Shown: positions 33,600-44,439, counted from the first letter of the stretch. The stretch is 64,000 bases of DNA from Spirometra erinaceieuropaei (GCA_902702965.1 CACRXP010000089.1:578282-642281), one strand, 5' to 3'. The notes: a model not told the origin generated them from the letters alone. A program made the numbers and translations.

Positions 33600-35960
33600 C
33601 CTTTAGCATTTTGATTGAAGTATTTTTTGGCTAATGATGGTAGATGCGCAGCACTTTTGGCCTTATAGCCTGAGTTTCAAGGTAAAGGGAAGGTACCTAT
33701 CCGTAGTATGTGCTTTATCGTGGCCGGTGACAATCGTCTTTCGAAAAAAATGTCTCACTTTTGATCTCAGCTTAAGTAAACAGTGCGTTGAAACCTAATA
33801 CCAAATAGCTGGTTATATAATAGTTCTAATCGTAGACACGTTAATAGCTGGGGCTGAATGATACTTTACCTAAAAACGAAGTTCTCACGTTCCAGTTATA
33901 CCCCCGTTGCTGTTTTGGGGATTGGTTTGTCATTAGTCGCGACAGAATGAATTGATTCTATAACTGAAACTACCGGACACAAAACAACTGTTCATTACAG
34001 TTTTAAAATCAGGGTAAATGCATTAAGGCGCTTTTGTTTTGCCTTGTAAACTGACGAGCGCGGCAGAAAAAACCAAGATTAAACACGGACACAGGAAACC
34101 CTTGGTAATTAAGGAAGCTTTGTGCAAAATCTCGGGAAGCGTAAACATTCCTGTCTTCTGCCCTTAACCCTACCTCAAACATCCACTGTAACAAAAAACT
34201 GTACTATTAAAGTAACTTTAATCCTAACCATAATCGTAGCACAAACTTTACTCATAACTCTAACCCGAATCTCCCTGGAAGTTAATGCAAGGCTTCGGGA
34301 ATAGGGAATTTATACTTCTGTGCCCCATCAAAACCGACAAGGTGTGATTGCTCCAGGAAGAGCGGATGCTAATTGAGGAATTCAGGCGCGACAATATAGA
34401 ATTCCATATTTTACAGCATGGCGAGGACTCGTTTACCTTAACTAATCAGTCCAGTGTCTAAATCCTTATCGGTGACATTCCACAATGGTTCATGTGCTGT
34501 GCATATGTGATCCGGTATACAACTCAAAATTAAAATGCCTGTTGTTGACTTCCAAACAAAATATAATGTATAACCTGCCTCTTTATGGCCACGTGAACAA
34601 TGATCGGTGTCGGTGGATATCGGGCCTACCATTTCAAGAAGAATGGAGGATATTCTAGGAGTAAAATATTCAGACACCTGAGCTTTAGTTGTTTCTGTCC
34701 GGTGATAACTACAGTACAGTAACAAGACTTTCGCATACACTCTTCGGACGACTGCAGGCTGAGAGGGTTTTGGACTCCACATTCCAGTTCGTAACAGCAA
34801 GCAAAAACCTCGTAAAAGCCGTCTCTATGTGACCCTGCATATCTGTGATGTCAGTCAATGGAAATATGACTCGCCAGTTCAAACAAGTGGACAACTTTCA
34901 AAAACTTAACGATAAACAAAGGCACCCTCTTAAATTTGGGTTTGTGAGTTTTTGGAATTCGTTTAATAATTAACTGGAAATTAGTAACGAAGAACAAGTT
35001 TCCATTGTAGACAGCCCAAAACTTGGGTGCTGCCCTTCTCAATTATTTGACGCTCTTCGCCACGTACCACAGGAATACGATTTTTCTCCAATCTCCAAGT
35101 TATATTGGAAAGTTCTAATTTTATTCTTCTACCATGCTGGATCGCAAAGGTTTTCTGTGCTGTTTGATATGCCTCTGGTCTAAAATGTTAGCTAAAGGGT
35201 ATTTGGTGTTTACTTTAAAAGCCCAACTTTTCAGAAGATCCTTGATTAAACAACGAGTTCACTATTACCAGCGATTCGGTTATTCCTGGTAAATTGAATT
35301 TAGCTGGCTTTAAGTGCTTGGGTGAATGCCCACACTTTGAAAATCTGCCGAGCGTGGCGAGTGGTCTCGTACCGAGTCCTGAAGGCAAAAGGGAAATGCC
35401 ATGTTCCACCTCCGAATTTTGATGAATGGGCAAGCCGCATTTTTTCTAAGTCAAAATATTCTAGATTTCGGTCGTAAAAAACAAACACGTCAAGTAAAAT
35501 GCATGTTACATTTTAATCACGTACTTAAATGTGCTGTCGAATGCTATGCGCCAAAAAACAGCGGTTGAGATTTTCAGTGGCTTGTAAAATATTATAAGTC
35601 ATAAAATGGCCTATTGAGTATCGCGATACCTGACGTAGACCCGAAATCCCTTGCTGACTGTTTCTGCGCAACAACCTAGATGTGTTTTGGACAAGCATTT
35701 CTTTCTCAAAACGGATTTGAATATTCCTGTTTAATACTCGCGATATCTCGTTAAAGGCCACTGCCAAGTTTGTGTGAAGCTATTCAGTAATAGCTAAACA
35801 TAAGCGTCTTGTACCAACAATGAACAACAAGTCGTTCATTTGAATCTTTTTGCAGCTATCTGTCTACCATACATTTCTGTACTCATGCATGAAGTATGCA
35901 TAAGACCAAGGAAACATGATTTACGAATCTCAGGCTATCGGTTTGGATAAAATCGAACTC
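33600..35960. other. Spacer with a degenerate TAACCC-like patch
   Basis: No gene recognised. At 34160-34270 the plus strand has repeated CTAACC/CTTAACCC-like strings, ending in CCCTGGAAGTTAATGCAAGG (34276-34295). A close match to that last string also follows a GGTTAA-rich patch at 42370-42475. Confidence 0.4.
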
Positions 35961-35965
35961 ACGTA

Positions 35966-36952
35966 CAGTAGCTGGAATACTCATGAAGTCGGCCGTAATT
36001 CCGAAATGCGTTCTCAGTTCAAAAGATAAATTAAGTAGAACTGTAAACTTAATCATCATGCAACTAACTCAGTTGCCGCAGGACGCCGGATTTTGAAAGA
36101 ACTTCCTTCCGACTGCATGCAAAACGGATGCTCTGTAAACCCAAATATTTAATTTGAACGCATTTGTCTCATTAACTTTCGATGTTCGTAAAACTTCTAT
36201 TATATTTCACGGAAAACATGCATAAAAATATTCATTCTTTTGCTCATTCGGTAAAACAGTACCTCTTCCACTTCTATACTCGAGAAAAGGGTATAATTGA
36301 GTTTTAAAGAAGTTTCAAATTACGAGATTTTTTTTAAATCGTGAAATAACCGTTCATAACACGTCATGTTTCTGCATTTACCAATGGGGTTTGCAAAGTT
36401 AACAATATCGTTCGAACCCACTACGGAATTGTTTGGACCCCATATAGTCTCCTTTTAATACCGTAGTGAAGTTTATGATTTTCCGTAGGCGAAAACTATA
36501 CGGCTTGTAGTTTGGAAATCCTGAATACAGGTTTAACGGCAGGTCGGGGTTCAGAATTATTCGGAATCGGAAAAGTTTTCGAAAACCGAATTATAACCCT
36601 TCTTTTGAGTGTAAAATTGAAAAAAGACCTCATTTTCCACCGAGTAAGAAAGAGAATGAATATTTTTATTCCTGTTTTCAATTAAATATAATTGAATTTT
36701 TAAAAGCATTGAAAATCCTTGAGAATGTAAGCTAATAAAGTAGCCATTTTTTGCAAAGTGTTGTTTTTGAATGCGGTCAGAAAGAAGTTAGTTCGAAAGC
36801 CAGCATGTTGAGGTGATTGAATTATTAAAGAATTACACTGCAATTTGATAAGATTTATAACCTAATAAGATTTTATAACTTAATTAATCTTTTCGAAACG
36901 AAAACGCATTTTGGAATTTCGGTTGACATTTCATGAGTTAGCCTACCAACTG
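35966..36952 (-). mobile_element. Long-TIR Tc1/mariner-type MITE, copy 2
   Basis: It begins CAGTAGCTGG and ends with CCTACCAACTG, with TA on both sides (35964-35965 and 36953-36954). The inverted arms share the blocks CATGAA-GTC, GAAATGCGTT and GACTGCATGCAAA, and TTCATTCTTT-GCTC-TTCGGT, with copy 1. Its unique centre, including the block TACGGCTTGTAGTTTGGAAA near 36500, matches the centre of copy 1 in reverse orientation, hence the minus strand. No transposase frame is present. Confidence 0.7.
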
Positions 36953-37350
36953 TAGTTTGTCATGTAAACTGCTAACAACGCTTCTTTCTTGTTAGACCAT
37001 TTCAACATTTCAACAACAACCTCAATCTCCTGCGGAAACTTTTGTCTTTAATTAGGGTGCTTACTATAGTAATAACCACATCTGTATGACGTTGATTTTT
37101 GTTTAGTAGGAATTATTATTCGAAATGAAATGTTAACCACAAACTGTAACCGGTAACTTGGAAATTAATTTGTCGAGTACTTAAATTATCACCAACAGTA
37201 CTTAAGTTACTGTATTATGCTGAATCTAGGTAAAGCCACTTTTTTAAAAAGTTATATTTATAAACATTAATGGCATTTTGTCTATTCTAAAAAGCTGAAA
37301 TAAAACCAAAGATCGAACTTTGTTCTTTGCACGTCCAACCGCCGTGTCTA

Positions 37351-38312
37351 CAGAAAGTGACCGATTTCATAAAATGTTGGCTAAAATTCTGAAATGCGTT
37401 TTCGTTTAAAAGGATTACATGAGCGCAGTTGCGAAACTGATTATCATGCGGCACAATCCTCTAATAGATATAACATTGCAGGATGTCCACTGTTGAATGC
37501 ACCGCTTTCAATCTTCTACAGAAACCGTACGTGGTTAAAAATAACTACTTAATAAGTACGCAGTTTTCCCATTGATTTTCAATGGTCTTGCAAACTGAAA
37601 TATATTTCATAAAAATCGTGAACTAAATATGCTTTCTTTTACCCATTTGATGGAAAATCACGTTTTCTTTATATCTTATGCCCAAAGAAGGAGTATGATT
37701 AGGTTTTTAAAATTTATCTTATTTCCAACTAATTTAGAGCCTGACCGTTCGATGCATTAGCGCTCAGTGATTTCAGTCTACAAAGTGCATGCGCTCCACG
37801 TAAAGAAAACCACATATTCTTCTTTGTCTTTAAAAAGATATCATATAAAGTACATAAGATTTTGCAATGCATGCGGGCTATGTTGTACATTTCATGAAAG
37901 CAGTGGTAGGCATAAAGGTACAATCAATAAACATTGAGCGGTCTTCAAAAATCTAATAATTTGATCAAATGATACCCCTAGGAGTAGAAAGTAAAAAGAC
38001 TTGATTGTCTAACAATGACTAAAAGAAAGTAAATTTTTGCTTGGGGTTTTTATAAAATATATTTGAATTTGCAAGACCAACGAAGATCAATGAGAAAAAT
38101 GCGTGCTTTTTAAGTAGTTATTTCTTACAAAGTACGGTATCTACAGGAGTATGAAAACAGTGTATTCAAAAGCTGACATCCTGCAAACTCCGACATTTAA
38201 TTGGAGTATGTCGCAAGATCATCAGTTTCGCAACCGCGCCTACGTAATCCTTCCTAATCGACAACGCATTTTAGAATTTCAGCCAACATTTTATGAGATC
38301 GGGCATTCACTG
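37351..38312. mobile_element. Long-TIR Tc1/mariner-type MITE, copy 3
   Basis: It is bounded by TA (37349-37350 and 38313-38314) and has inverted ends: left block CGATTTCATAAAATGTTGGCT, right block AGCCAACATTTTATGAGATCG. Arm landmarks such as GAAATGCGTTTTCGTTT match copies 1 and 2, but the centre has diverged and orientation is unclear. No transposase frame. It lies only 398 bp from copy 2. Confidence 0.65.
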
Positions 38313-38319
38313 TAGAAGC

Positions 38320-39095
38320 ATACCTTATAGTAAATTGGCAAAAAGCCTACCAAAAATGTCAATTTCAGCTCTTGTAAACAGTCCTTAGAAGATTTGATTT
38401 CAGCATGAAAATAATGGCAGCAAACAGTTGGCCCTTTAAACAATATTCTAAATTTGATTTGGTGTTTTGTTAACAGTTTTGTAGTTATGTAATCATGCCT
38501 GGAAATATACTTTAGCAGTGTTTTAACAAGAGCTGCTCTCACTTGCTTTTATGACCAACCAGGATATTCATATGTGCAGAATTTTATGTTTTTAGAAATG
38601 TGCTTGTGTCAGTCGCCCTGGAAAGACATTTGCTCCTGGTTACAGCTTATATTCCCGCTTATTGGAATGCCAAGCCAAATATCTAGGTTTCCCGCATCAA
38701 TTTTCATTTATCAGTAGAACCTTAGATTAACGGAGTTAAGGAATGTTTTAACGATTCGAACGGACTATAAAAGGCTGTCGAACCCAGAAACCTATTTCGA
38801 AATCTGCACAACTATGTGATTCATATAAGTGGGGGCAACTATAACGTTAAACCAAACAGTAAGCACTGCGCAACTTTGGTTTTTTGCTCTCTGGTGCGGT
38901 CGTTTGTTTTGTGTAAGGCTCAAGAATTTTATATTTTGAGAAACCCTATGTCCAAGGGTCCCGTGGTGTTGAAGGCGCTCAATGGGTAAATACGGTCCAG
39001 CATCAAGCTTGTAGAGGCGAAAGTACGAGTCAGGTTTATTAGGGAATTCCTCGAAGGAAACGAGCACCCGAACTCCTACTGGAGAGCAATGCGAC
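38320..39095. other. Spacer, possible 5' flank of the PLE at 39.1 kb
   Basis: No gene recognised. A TATAAAA string at 38766-38772 could belong to the promoter of the PLE that starts near 39.1 kb. A minus-strand frame of 132 codons (38792-39190) has no family resemblance and is about as long as chance allows in this window. Confidence 0.35.
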
Positions 39096-39199
39096 GGGGT
39101 CGTATGGTTTTTACCTGTGATACCTTGCAAAGATACGCCGAAAATAAATGAAAGAGCACGCGTGTAAAGGCTGAGGACCTGAGACGTCACTTGTTAACG

Positions 39200-41330
39200 G
39201 GCAGTCATACTCGATCAAGTGCACGAAGACGGGAGACAGGAATTCGAGAATTATTAGTAATTCATTTCGGATAAACGTGGAGAAGTCTAGAGGTTTTCCC
39301 TTCTTTGGAGTATTCATGAGGATAAACCACAGTCTACGATTCCTGATGATTCAAGTCGATAATACGTCGACTGAAGCCCTATCGTTTGGTCCTTAGTTTT
39401 ACTTTCCTCGCCAGAAACCGAGGCAGCTAGAATTAGAAGCACAATTCGGGAATCTCCTCAATCAAACACATGACCTTCAGCCAGTTTCAACAGAGAGCGT
39501 ACAACATCTTAAGTCTGCGTTAATCAGTTTCTCTTATCAATACCTGAGCAGTCGTCAGAAACATCGGGGCTTGCTGATTAAATCACACTTGGAGAAGTTA
39601 AAGCAACCGGCAGAACAAAGGCGTCCTGATAACTAGGCCCGACAGCGGAACTGGCCTTGTTTTGACGGACAAAGTGGACTACAGTACAAAAATGTAGTCA
39701 ATTCTGTCGGATCGGGCAAATTCTGGTAGATAGAAAAGGAGAAGAATCGTACAGATGAGACTAAAGCACAAATGACTGACTGCTTGAAAAGCCTTCAGAC
39801 GGATGGTTGCATAAGCGAACACGACGTAGAACGCCTTCGACCCGTCAATACGCATATACCTCGGTTACATGGCTTCCCGAAGAAAATCGCACACCGGTTC
39901 GTCCAATCCTCAATATGAGTAATTCGCCATACCATCCAATATCGAAATGGCTAGCGGAGAAAATTAAGCCTCTGTAGTATCAAATAACACCAAATAGCTA
40001 TCGAGATACCTTAAAATTCCTTAACGGCATGAACGAACTGATCTTGGTTAGATGTCCCATCCCTTTTGACGAACGTACCGGTAACAGAAACTGTCAACTA
40101 ACTTTGTTATTTCATTGTCGTCAATCAAGAAGATATAGGAATGCCAGTGAATACCCTCAAGGAATCGATATTGAAGTGTACCTTGAACGTGCGGTTCCTA
40201 TTAGAAAATAATCTACATATGCAGCGGACGGCGTAGCTATGGGCTCGGCCCTTGGCCCTCTTTTGGCGAATATAATAATGAACAACATAGACAATTTCCA
40301 AATACGTCACCAGATCAACGGTCTGAGATACTATGAGAGGTACGTGGATGATATATTCGCAATTGTAACGAAACAAAGTGATATCTCAATTCTACTGGAT
40401 GACGTAAATCAGGCGCACCCGTCTATAAAATTCACTCTGGAAGAATAACAGTCCGGTTCACTTCCCTTTCTGGATGTGCTTCTAAGAAGAAGGCCTGACG
40501 GCTGCATTTGACGGAGCGTCTATCGTAAGAAGACGTGATCTGGACAATGCACCCATTTTTGGAGTTTCGCACCGCTAAGCATTAAACGTTATGTAGACCG
40601 CTTTCGAAAAGAAAGAATGAAAACAATCTGTTTAGTTGATGGCGTTGAGGGAGAGCTTAAAATCATCAAAAGCCTTTTTCGCCCAAACGGGTACCCTAAT
40701 CAATTTATTGCTAAGAACATGACCGAAAGACCACAACAGCCCCCTATACGGACGGCAGGAAAGAAAAGGCACTTTATCAGGATCACATTTCAAGGGAACG
40801 CGCCAAGTGAGCTTTTAAGAAGACGCCTAACTCGAGTTGTATCACAGATCATTCCAGCAGCTGACACCCGTATACTGTTCTCCACCAGTCCCATCCTATG
40901 TGGAGGGGACAAGGACTAACTGCCAGCTCAGATCACCTCTATATTTATTCACTCCTTCACCTGCTCCTGTAGGGCATAATATATTGGTCGCACGAGTCGG
41001 CGTTTGTCCAGAAGAATAAAAGGACATCTTCTAGCATGGTTAGGAAAGGGTCAAATAAAGAGCATCAATAGCTCGATCCTCGCGCACATAGTAGACACAG
41101 ACCACCGTGTAGACGCCAGAGAGGCCTTCAGAGTGACTTACGGGGTCACATCAATCTTTTTTTTTAAATACTTGGGCAGCTCTTGTTGGCTACGGCAAAG
41201 GCGGCTGCAATCACGCTATGCGGACCGGTCCTATCATTACAGAAGAACTTCATACAGGTCCCACAGTTGCCATGGTTCAGGGTCACCAAGCCAGCCACCC
41301 GCATGTAATTACCTTCGCGGGGACCTACCT
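39200..41330 (+). pseudogene. PLE family A reverse transcriptase-GIY-YIG endonuclease, broken
   Basis: Across frames the plus strand reads an N-terminal INHSLRFLMIQVDNTSTEAL then SFGP (39.31-39.39 kb), the block SALISFSYQYLSSRQKHRGL near 39.52 kb, GTGLVLTDKVDYSTKM near 39.65 kb, and GCISEHDVERLRPVNTHIPRL near 39.81-39.87 kb. The palm follows: ADGVAMGSALGPLLANI near 40220-40270, the catalytic box ERYVDDIFAIV near 40336-40370, and LPFLDVLL near 40460. The endonuclease shows FTCSC, YIGR-SRRLSRRIKGH near 40960-41030 and GQIKSINSSILAHIVDTDHRVD. Many stops and frameshifts make it dead. The family copies RNA at a nicked target; the endonuclease makes the nick. Confidence 0.75.
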
Positions 41331-41461
41331 TCTCCCTGACGCTGACTGTAATTGTGGTCTTTCACTCCCCCCCCCTCCCCTCGCCAAACCCGAGCCACAG
41401 CATAATCATCTACTATCCCATGTCTTTGAATTTATTACTTTAATAGCCATATAAATGTACA

Positions 41462-41501
41462 GGCCTGAAGAGAATTTATCGAAAGTAGACTGATGCTTGC
41501 C
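41462..41501 (+). ncRNA. Hammerhead ribozyme, intact core, 3' end of PLE family A
   Basis: Stem I GGC (41462-41464), core CTGAAGA (41465-41471, fits CUGANGA), stem II GA-ATTTA-TC (41472-41480), GAAA (41481-41484), stem III GTA/TGC around a 6-base loop (41485-41496), TT, then GCC (41499-41501) closing stem I. All core bases needed for type I self-cleavage are present; the cut would fall after 41498. It lies about 130 bp after the last coding remnant, behind a C-rich tract. Hammerheads in PLE ends are known; whether this copy cuts is untested. Confidence 0.65.
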
Positions 41502-42279
41502 AAATTACCTTCTGAATTGATGTCAGTTGTTGTACTACGCGGAGTCAAACGATCCGTCAAAGCTGTCACTGACAGCCTTCATGACGTGGTAACGAAAAGA
41601 TGGTTGTCATCTTAAGAAAACGATACTTAGTTAGGCCATAATTCATAATCTGGTGTGTATGATAGTTGAAGTACAGTATGGAATGTATTTGTCAATGTAG
41701 TCGTCTTGCTACTTTGTTTGTTGGTCATCCAATGTGTTGCATTTAAACTTAGGAGAGTAATGGTCTTATTTGGCTGTTTAAATGCAAAAAAATGTCCCTG
41801 CTTTACAAACAGGATGTGTAGGATGCCAGAGGAATTATGCGCGTCAGAACACCTCCATTTATGAGAAGATCGAGAAAATTCTCTTTTCAAGACTCTCTAG
41901 TAACACGTTTTTACGGGATGAATTTGCACAATGGACGTTCAACACCCGCTACAGAGACTGCTTTAGATTCGGGGACGATAACCTAATACATACTGTCCCT
42001 ATCCGCAGCTTGCTTAAACATCGACGGCGATAGTCAATTATAGACAACACTGCATATTTCACACTGCTTATTCAACCGAGAAACTCTAAAAGCTTCAGGC
42101 AACGCTTTGTCGTAAAAGGAAAAATGTGTCACCTTCGACTCCAACTTGTGACGTGAACTAGCTCAAAGCACCAAATAAACTGGCACATGAGCACGTTTCT
42201 CGAGCTGAAATGTTTCAAATGGTAAGTCAACTTCGCACCTTATAGCAAGTTAGTATTCGTAATACAGGTGATTTCGCAC

Positions 42280-42480
42280 TCCATTTTGGAAAAATTAGAG
42301 TTAAGCTTATGATTATATTAGACCGAGATTAAGCATGAGATAAAATTAGCGTTAGGCATGCACATATGTGTATGGTTAAGGTTGAGATGATGGTTACGGT
42401 TAAAGTTAAAGGGGTTGGTGATGGCGTAAGAACACAGATATATTCATTTTTCCTGGAATTTAATGCAAGGTTGCCCGTAT
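42280..42480 (+). repeat. Degenerate GGTTAA-like repeat patch
   Basis: The stretch contains GGTTAAGG, GGTTACGGTTAAAGTTAA and related strings, a worn simple repeat of GTTA(A/G)G type. It is followed by CCTGGAATTTAATGCAAGG (about 42452-42471), nearly the string that follows the CTAACC-type patch at 34160-34270. The two patches may be copies of one repeat with the internal array in opposite orientation. No gene content. Confidence 0.35.
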
Positions 42481-42600
42481 TACACGCGATATTTCCACTG
42501 CCATGTTCTGCACGGGACCCTATCAACGATTACGGTCAGTCAACTTATTCCTGAAACAGTGTTTTCCCGGGATAAATTTGAACAAGGCGAAGGCGACAAA

Positions 42601-42655
42601 GCATGCAGAATTTAATGACGTCATAAATTTCGAGACCTCTCATTCACCTGCACAC
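42601..42655 (-). ncRNA. Variant hammerhead-like fold, sense 3' arm of PLE family C copy 1
   Basis: It has the same fold as at 44346-44400, but the first core base is changed (GTGAATGA instead of CTGAATGA), so this copy should be more impaired. Stems I, II and III are otherwise conserved, including the TGACGTCA string in stem III. It lies on the coding strand of the element, behind the C-rich 3' UTR. Confidence 0.4.
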
Positions 42656-42933
42656 GGTCATTGCATAGTTATATTACAAGGCAAAACTGTTCAATCAACG
42701 ATCGACCTAGAGAGCTTAAACGTGATAGGTAACCTGAAACATGGGTCTAGTATGCGGGTGCATATGGTGAGGGGGGGGGGGAGAGAAGTCATCCAAGTAT
42801 GAGAGAACTGGTGCGGCGTGATTTGGAGTGCAACGTGCGGGGAGCATTCAGTCATGCCGGGGAGAGGGGGGGGCGGGTGAGGGGCAAAATGAGAGGGCGG
42901 ACATGGGAACAGGGTCTCGTCCATAATCGATAA

Positions 42934-44285
42934 TTACCATGGCAGTGCCAGGTTTATCACATGGTCAAGCTGCTTACAGAGTTCTGGTTTCCTCCTCCGT
43001 ATTGCAGCGGCCTCTGCAAAGCGCAAGAGACGCCCGGTCGTCGCCCGAAACAGGACCTTGAATGCAACCATTTGGTCCACCGTATGGCCCGTGTCCAATA
43101 GGTGCTTTGTGATTTAACTCCTGGGTACCTTATTTTCCGCCTTAAGCAGCCACTTCGGCATGTGTTCAGCTGACCGAGCTGCCAATTGCCTTTGCGTGCG
43201 CCCGATGTACTTGCATCCGCAACTACATGTAAACTCATAAATACAGTTTGATGTGGCGTGCATAGGCAAAATGTCTTTAGCTGGTCTAACTGGGATGGCG
43301 GTTGTGGTGCTTATGAACAACAATTTAGAGGCGGCATACGTCCTTTCGATAGTGCACCGAAGTCGTCGCTTGATCACGTTTGACACATTATCACCCTTAA
43401 AGGGGAGGTAGATGGTCACGGACTTTTTAGGTACAGATATTTCTTCAGGAGTTTCTTGTCTGGGATGGCGATATTTATCGATGAATTTCTCCGGATACCC
43501 GTTTGCAAGAAAAACTTTTTTTAGGAAAGTAAGCTCGCCATCGATCGTATCTGAGGAGCAGATTCTGGTGGCTCTATTGAACAGGCACAAAACCAAGTTC
43601 CGTTTTCTCTGAATTGGAACGAAACTGAGGAAGTGCATGTATTGTCCTTTCCAGGTGGGTTTTCGATAGATGGATCTCTGAATAGAGCCATCTGCTCGCC
43701 TACGTACAAGAATATCCAGGAAAGGCAGTGTGTCATTCTTCTCATGCTCGATCGTAAATTTGATCTTTGCATGTGCTTTGTTCAGAGCCTTAAGCAGTAG
43801 TTCTCCGTCGCCTGGGTTTTTGACTATAGCGAAAATGTCATCTACATATCGCCTATAGAATGAGGCTCGTTGTAAGTTCCGAGCTAGTTTTCGCTCTAGA
43901 TTAGACATAAAAATGTCCGCTAGGACTGGCCCCAATGGACTGCCCATAGCTACACCGTCGATCTGTCGATACAGCCGCCCGTTGAACAAGAATCGTACAT
44001 TCTTTGTGCATATCTGTAGTAGTTCCCGTAGTTGCTCTGGTGGTAGGTGTGTTTCACCCGCATGCTCACAAATTACGTCAATTGTTTCATCCAGTGGCAC
44101 GTTTGTAAACAGGCTCTGCACGTCAAGCGAGATCATGTGTTTATTCAGTAGATTCTGATGCTTAAGCTCATCTACAAAGGAGAAAGTCTCTTTGGTAGTA
44201 TAAACGGCAAGGTTGCGTCTGATTGGTTCGATTTGCTTCACTTACCATTGGGCAAGTTTATGCTGAGGTGAATTCCTCATTGATT
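42934..44285 (-). pseudogene. PLE family C reverse transcriptase-GIY-YIG endonuclease, copy 1, 5'-truncated
   Basis: A 375-codon frame (43114-44241) reads SLDVQSLFTNVPLDETID (palm motif A), DGVAMGSPLGPVLADIFMSN (motif B), RRYVDDIFAIV (catalytic Y-V-D-D) and LPFLDILVRRRADGS. The endonuclease follows with CIYEFTCSCGCKYIGRTQRQ and AARSAEH. Two nonsense changes relative to copy 2 close this frame: Leu to stop at 44242-44244 and Ser to stop at 43114-43116. Beyond the second stop the frame continues as ITKHLLDTGHTVD to a terminal LALPW at 42934. Motif B is intact here, unlike copy 2. By eye the two copies differ at roughly a dozen of 375 residues, so both are young. Confidence 0.85.
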
Positions 44286-44345
44286 GCTCTCTAGGTCGAT
44301 CGTTGATTGAACAGTTTTGCCTTGTAATATAACCATGTAATGACC

Positions 44346-44400
44346 GTGTGCAGCTGAATGAGAGGTCTCGAAATTTATGACGTCATTAAATTCTGCATGC
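44346..44400 (+). ncRNA. Variant hammerhead-like fold with extra core base, PLE family C copy 1
   Basis: Stem I is 8 bp: GTGTGCAG (44346-44353) with CTGCATGC (44393-44400), two G-U pairs included. The core box is CTGAATGA (44354-44361), one base longer than CUGANGA. Stem II is GA-GGTC-TC or GAG-GT-CTC (44362-44369), followed by GAAA (44370-44373). Stem III is TTTA...TAAA extended by TGACGTCA (44374-44390), then TT at the expected cut site. Everything but the inserted A fits a type I hammerhead. The insertion recurs in all four arms of the two copies, so it is a family trait and not a one-off mutation. Activity is unknown. Confidence 0.5.
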
Positions 44401-44439
44401 TTTGTCGCCTACGCCTTGTTCAAATTTATTCCTGAAACT

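Larger units (their letters stand above)
39100..41524 (+). mobile_element. Penelope-like element family A, longest copy
   Basis: This copy keeps the element from its N-terminal coding region to its 3' hammerhead in one orientation. In order: N-terminal region (39.2-39.66 kb), reverse transcriptase (39.66-40.6 kb), linker (40.6-40.9 kb), GIY-YIG endonuclease (40.9-41.3 kb), C-rich 3' UTR with C runs at 41367-41381, and hammerhead at 41462-41501. Unlike the other family A fragments it has no visible inverted arm on its left, as expected if it is less 5'-truncated. The reading frame is destroyed. Confidence 0.7.
42558..44425 (-). mobile_element. Penelope-like element family C, copy 1, with inverted arms and 13-bp TSD
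   Basis: A perfect 13-bp direct repeat TTATTCCTGAAAC (42545-42557 and 44426-44438) marks the insertion. The left end (42577-42715) is the reverse complement of 44286-44425, about 139 bp. The coding region runs right to left, so the left arm is the natural 3' end and the right arm is an inverted copy joined to the truncated 5' end near 44285, in the middle of the reverse transcriptase. The leftmost bases AGTGTTTTCCCGGGATAAA (42558-42576) occur only at this end; the same string starts copy 2. G-rich runs at 42769-42781 and 42861-42880 are the C-rich 3' UTR read on the plus strand. Confidence 0.85.

Noticed and set aside
34048..34075. CTGACGAG followed by GAAA, resembling a hammerhead core
   Set aside because: The bases between the two boxes do not pair into a stem II and no UH site with matching stem I follows.
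38792..39190. 132-codon minus-strand open frame
   Set aside because: No recognisable domain, and it overlaps the upstream part of the family A PLE on the other strand. Frames of this length are expected by chance in 64 kb read in six frames.
43412..44158. Plus-strand open frames opposite the family C coding region
   Set aside because: They are shadows of the reverse transcriptase frame on the minus strand; the same shadows appear opposite copy 2.
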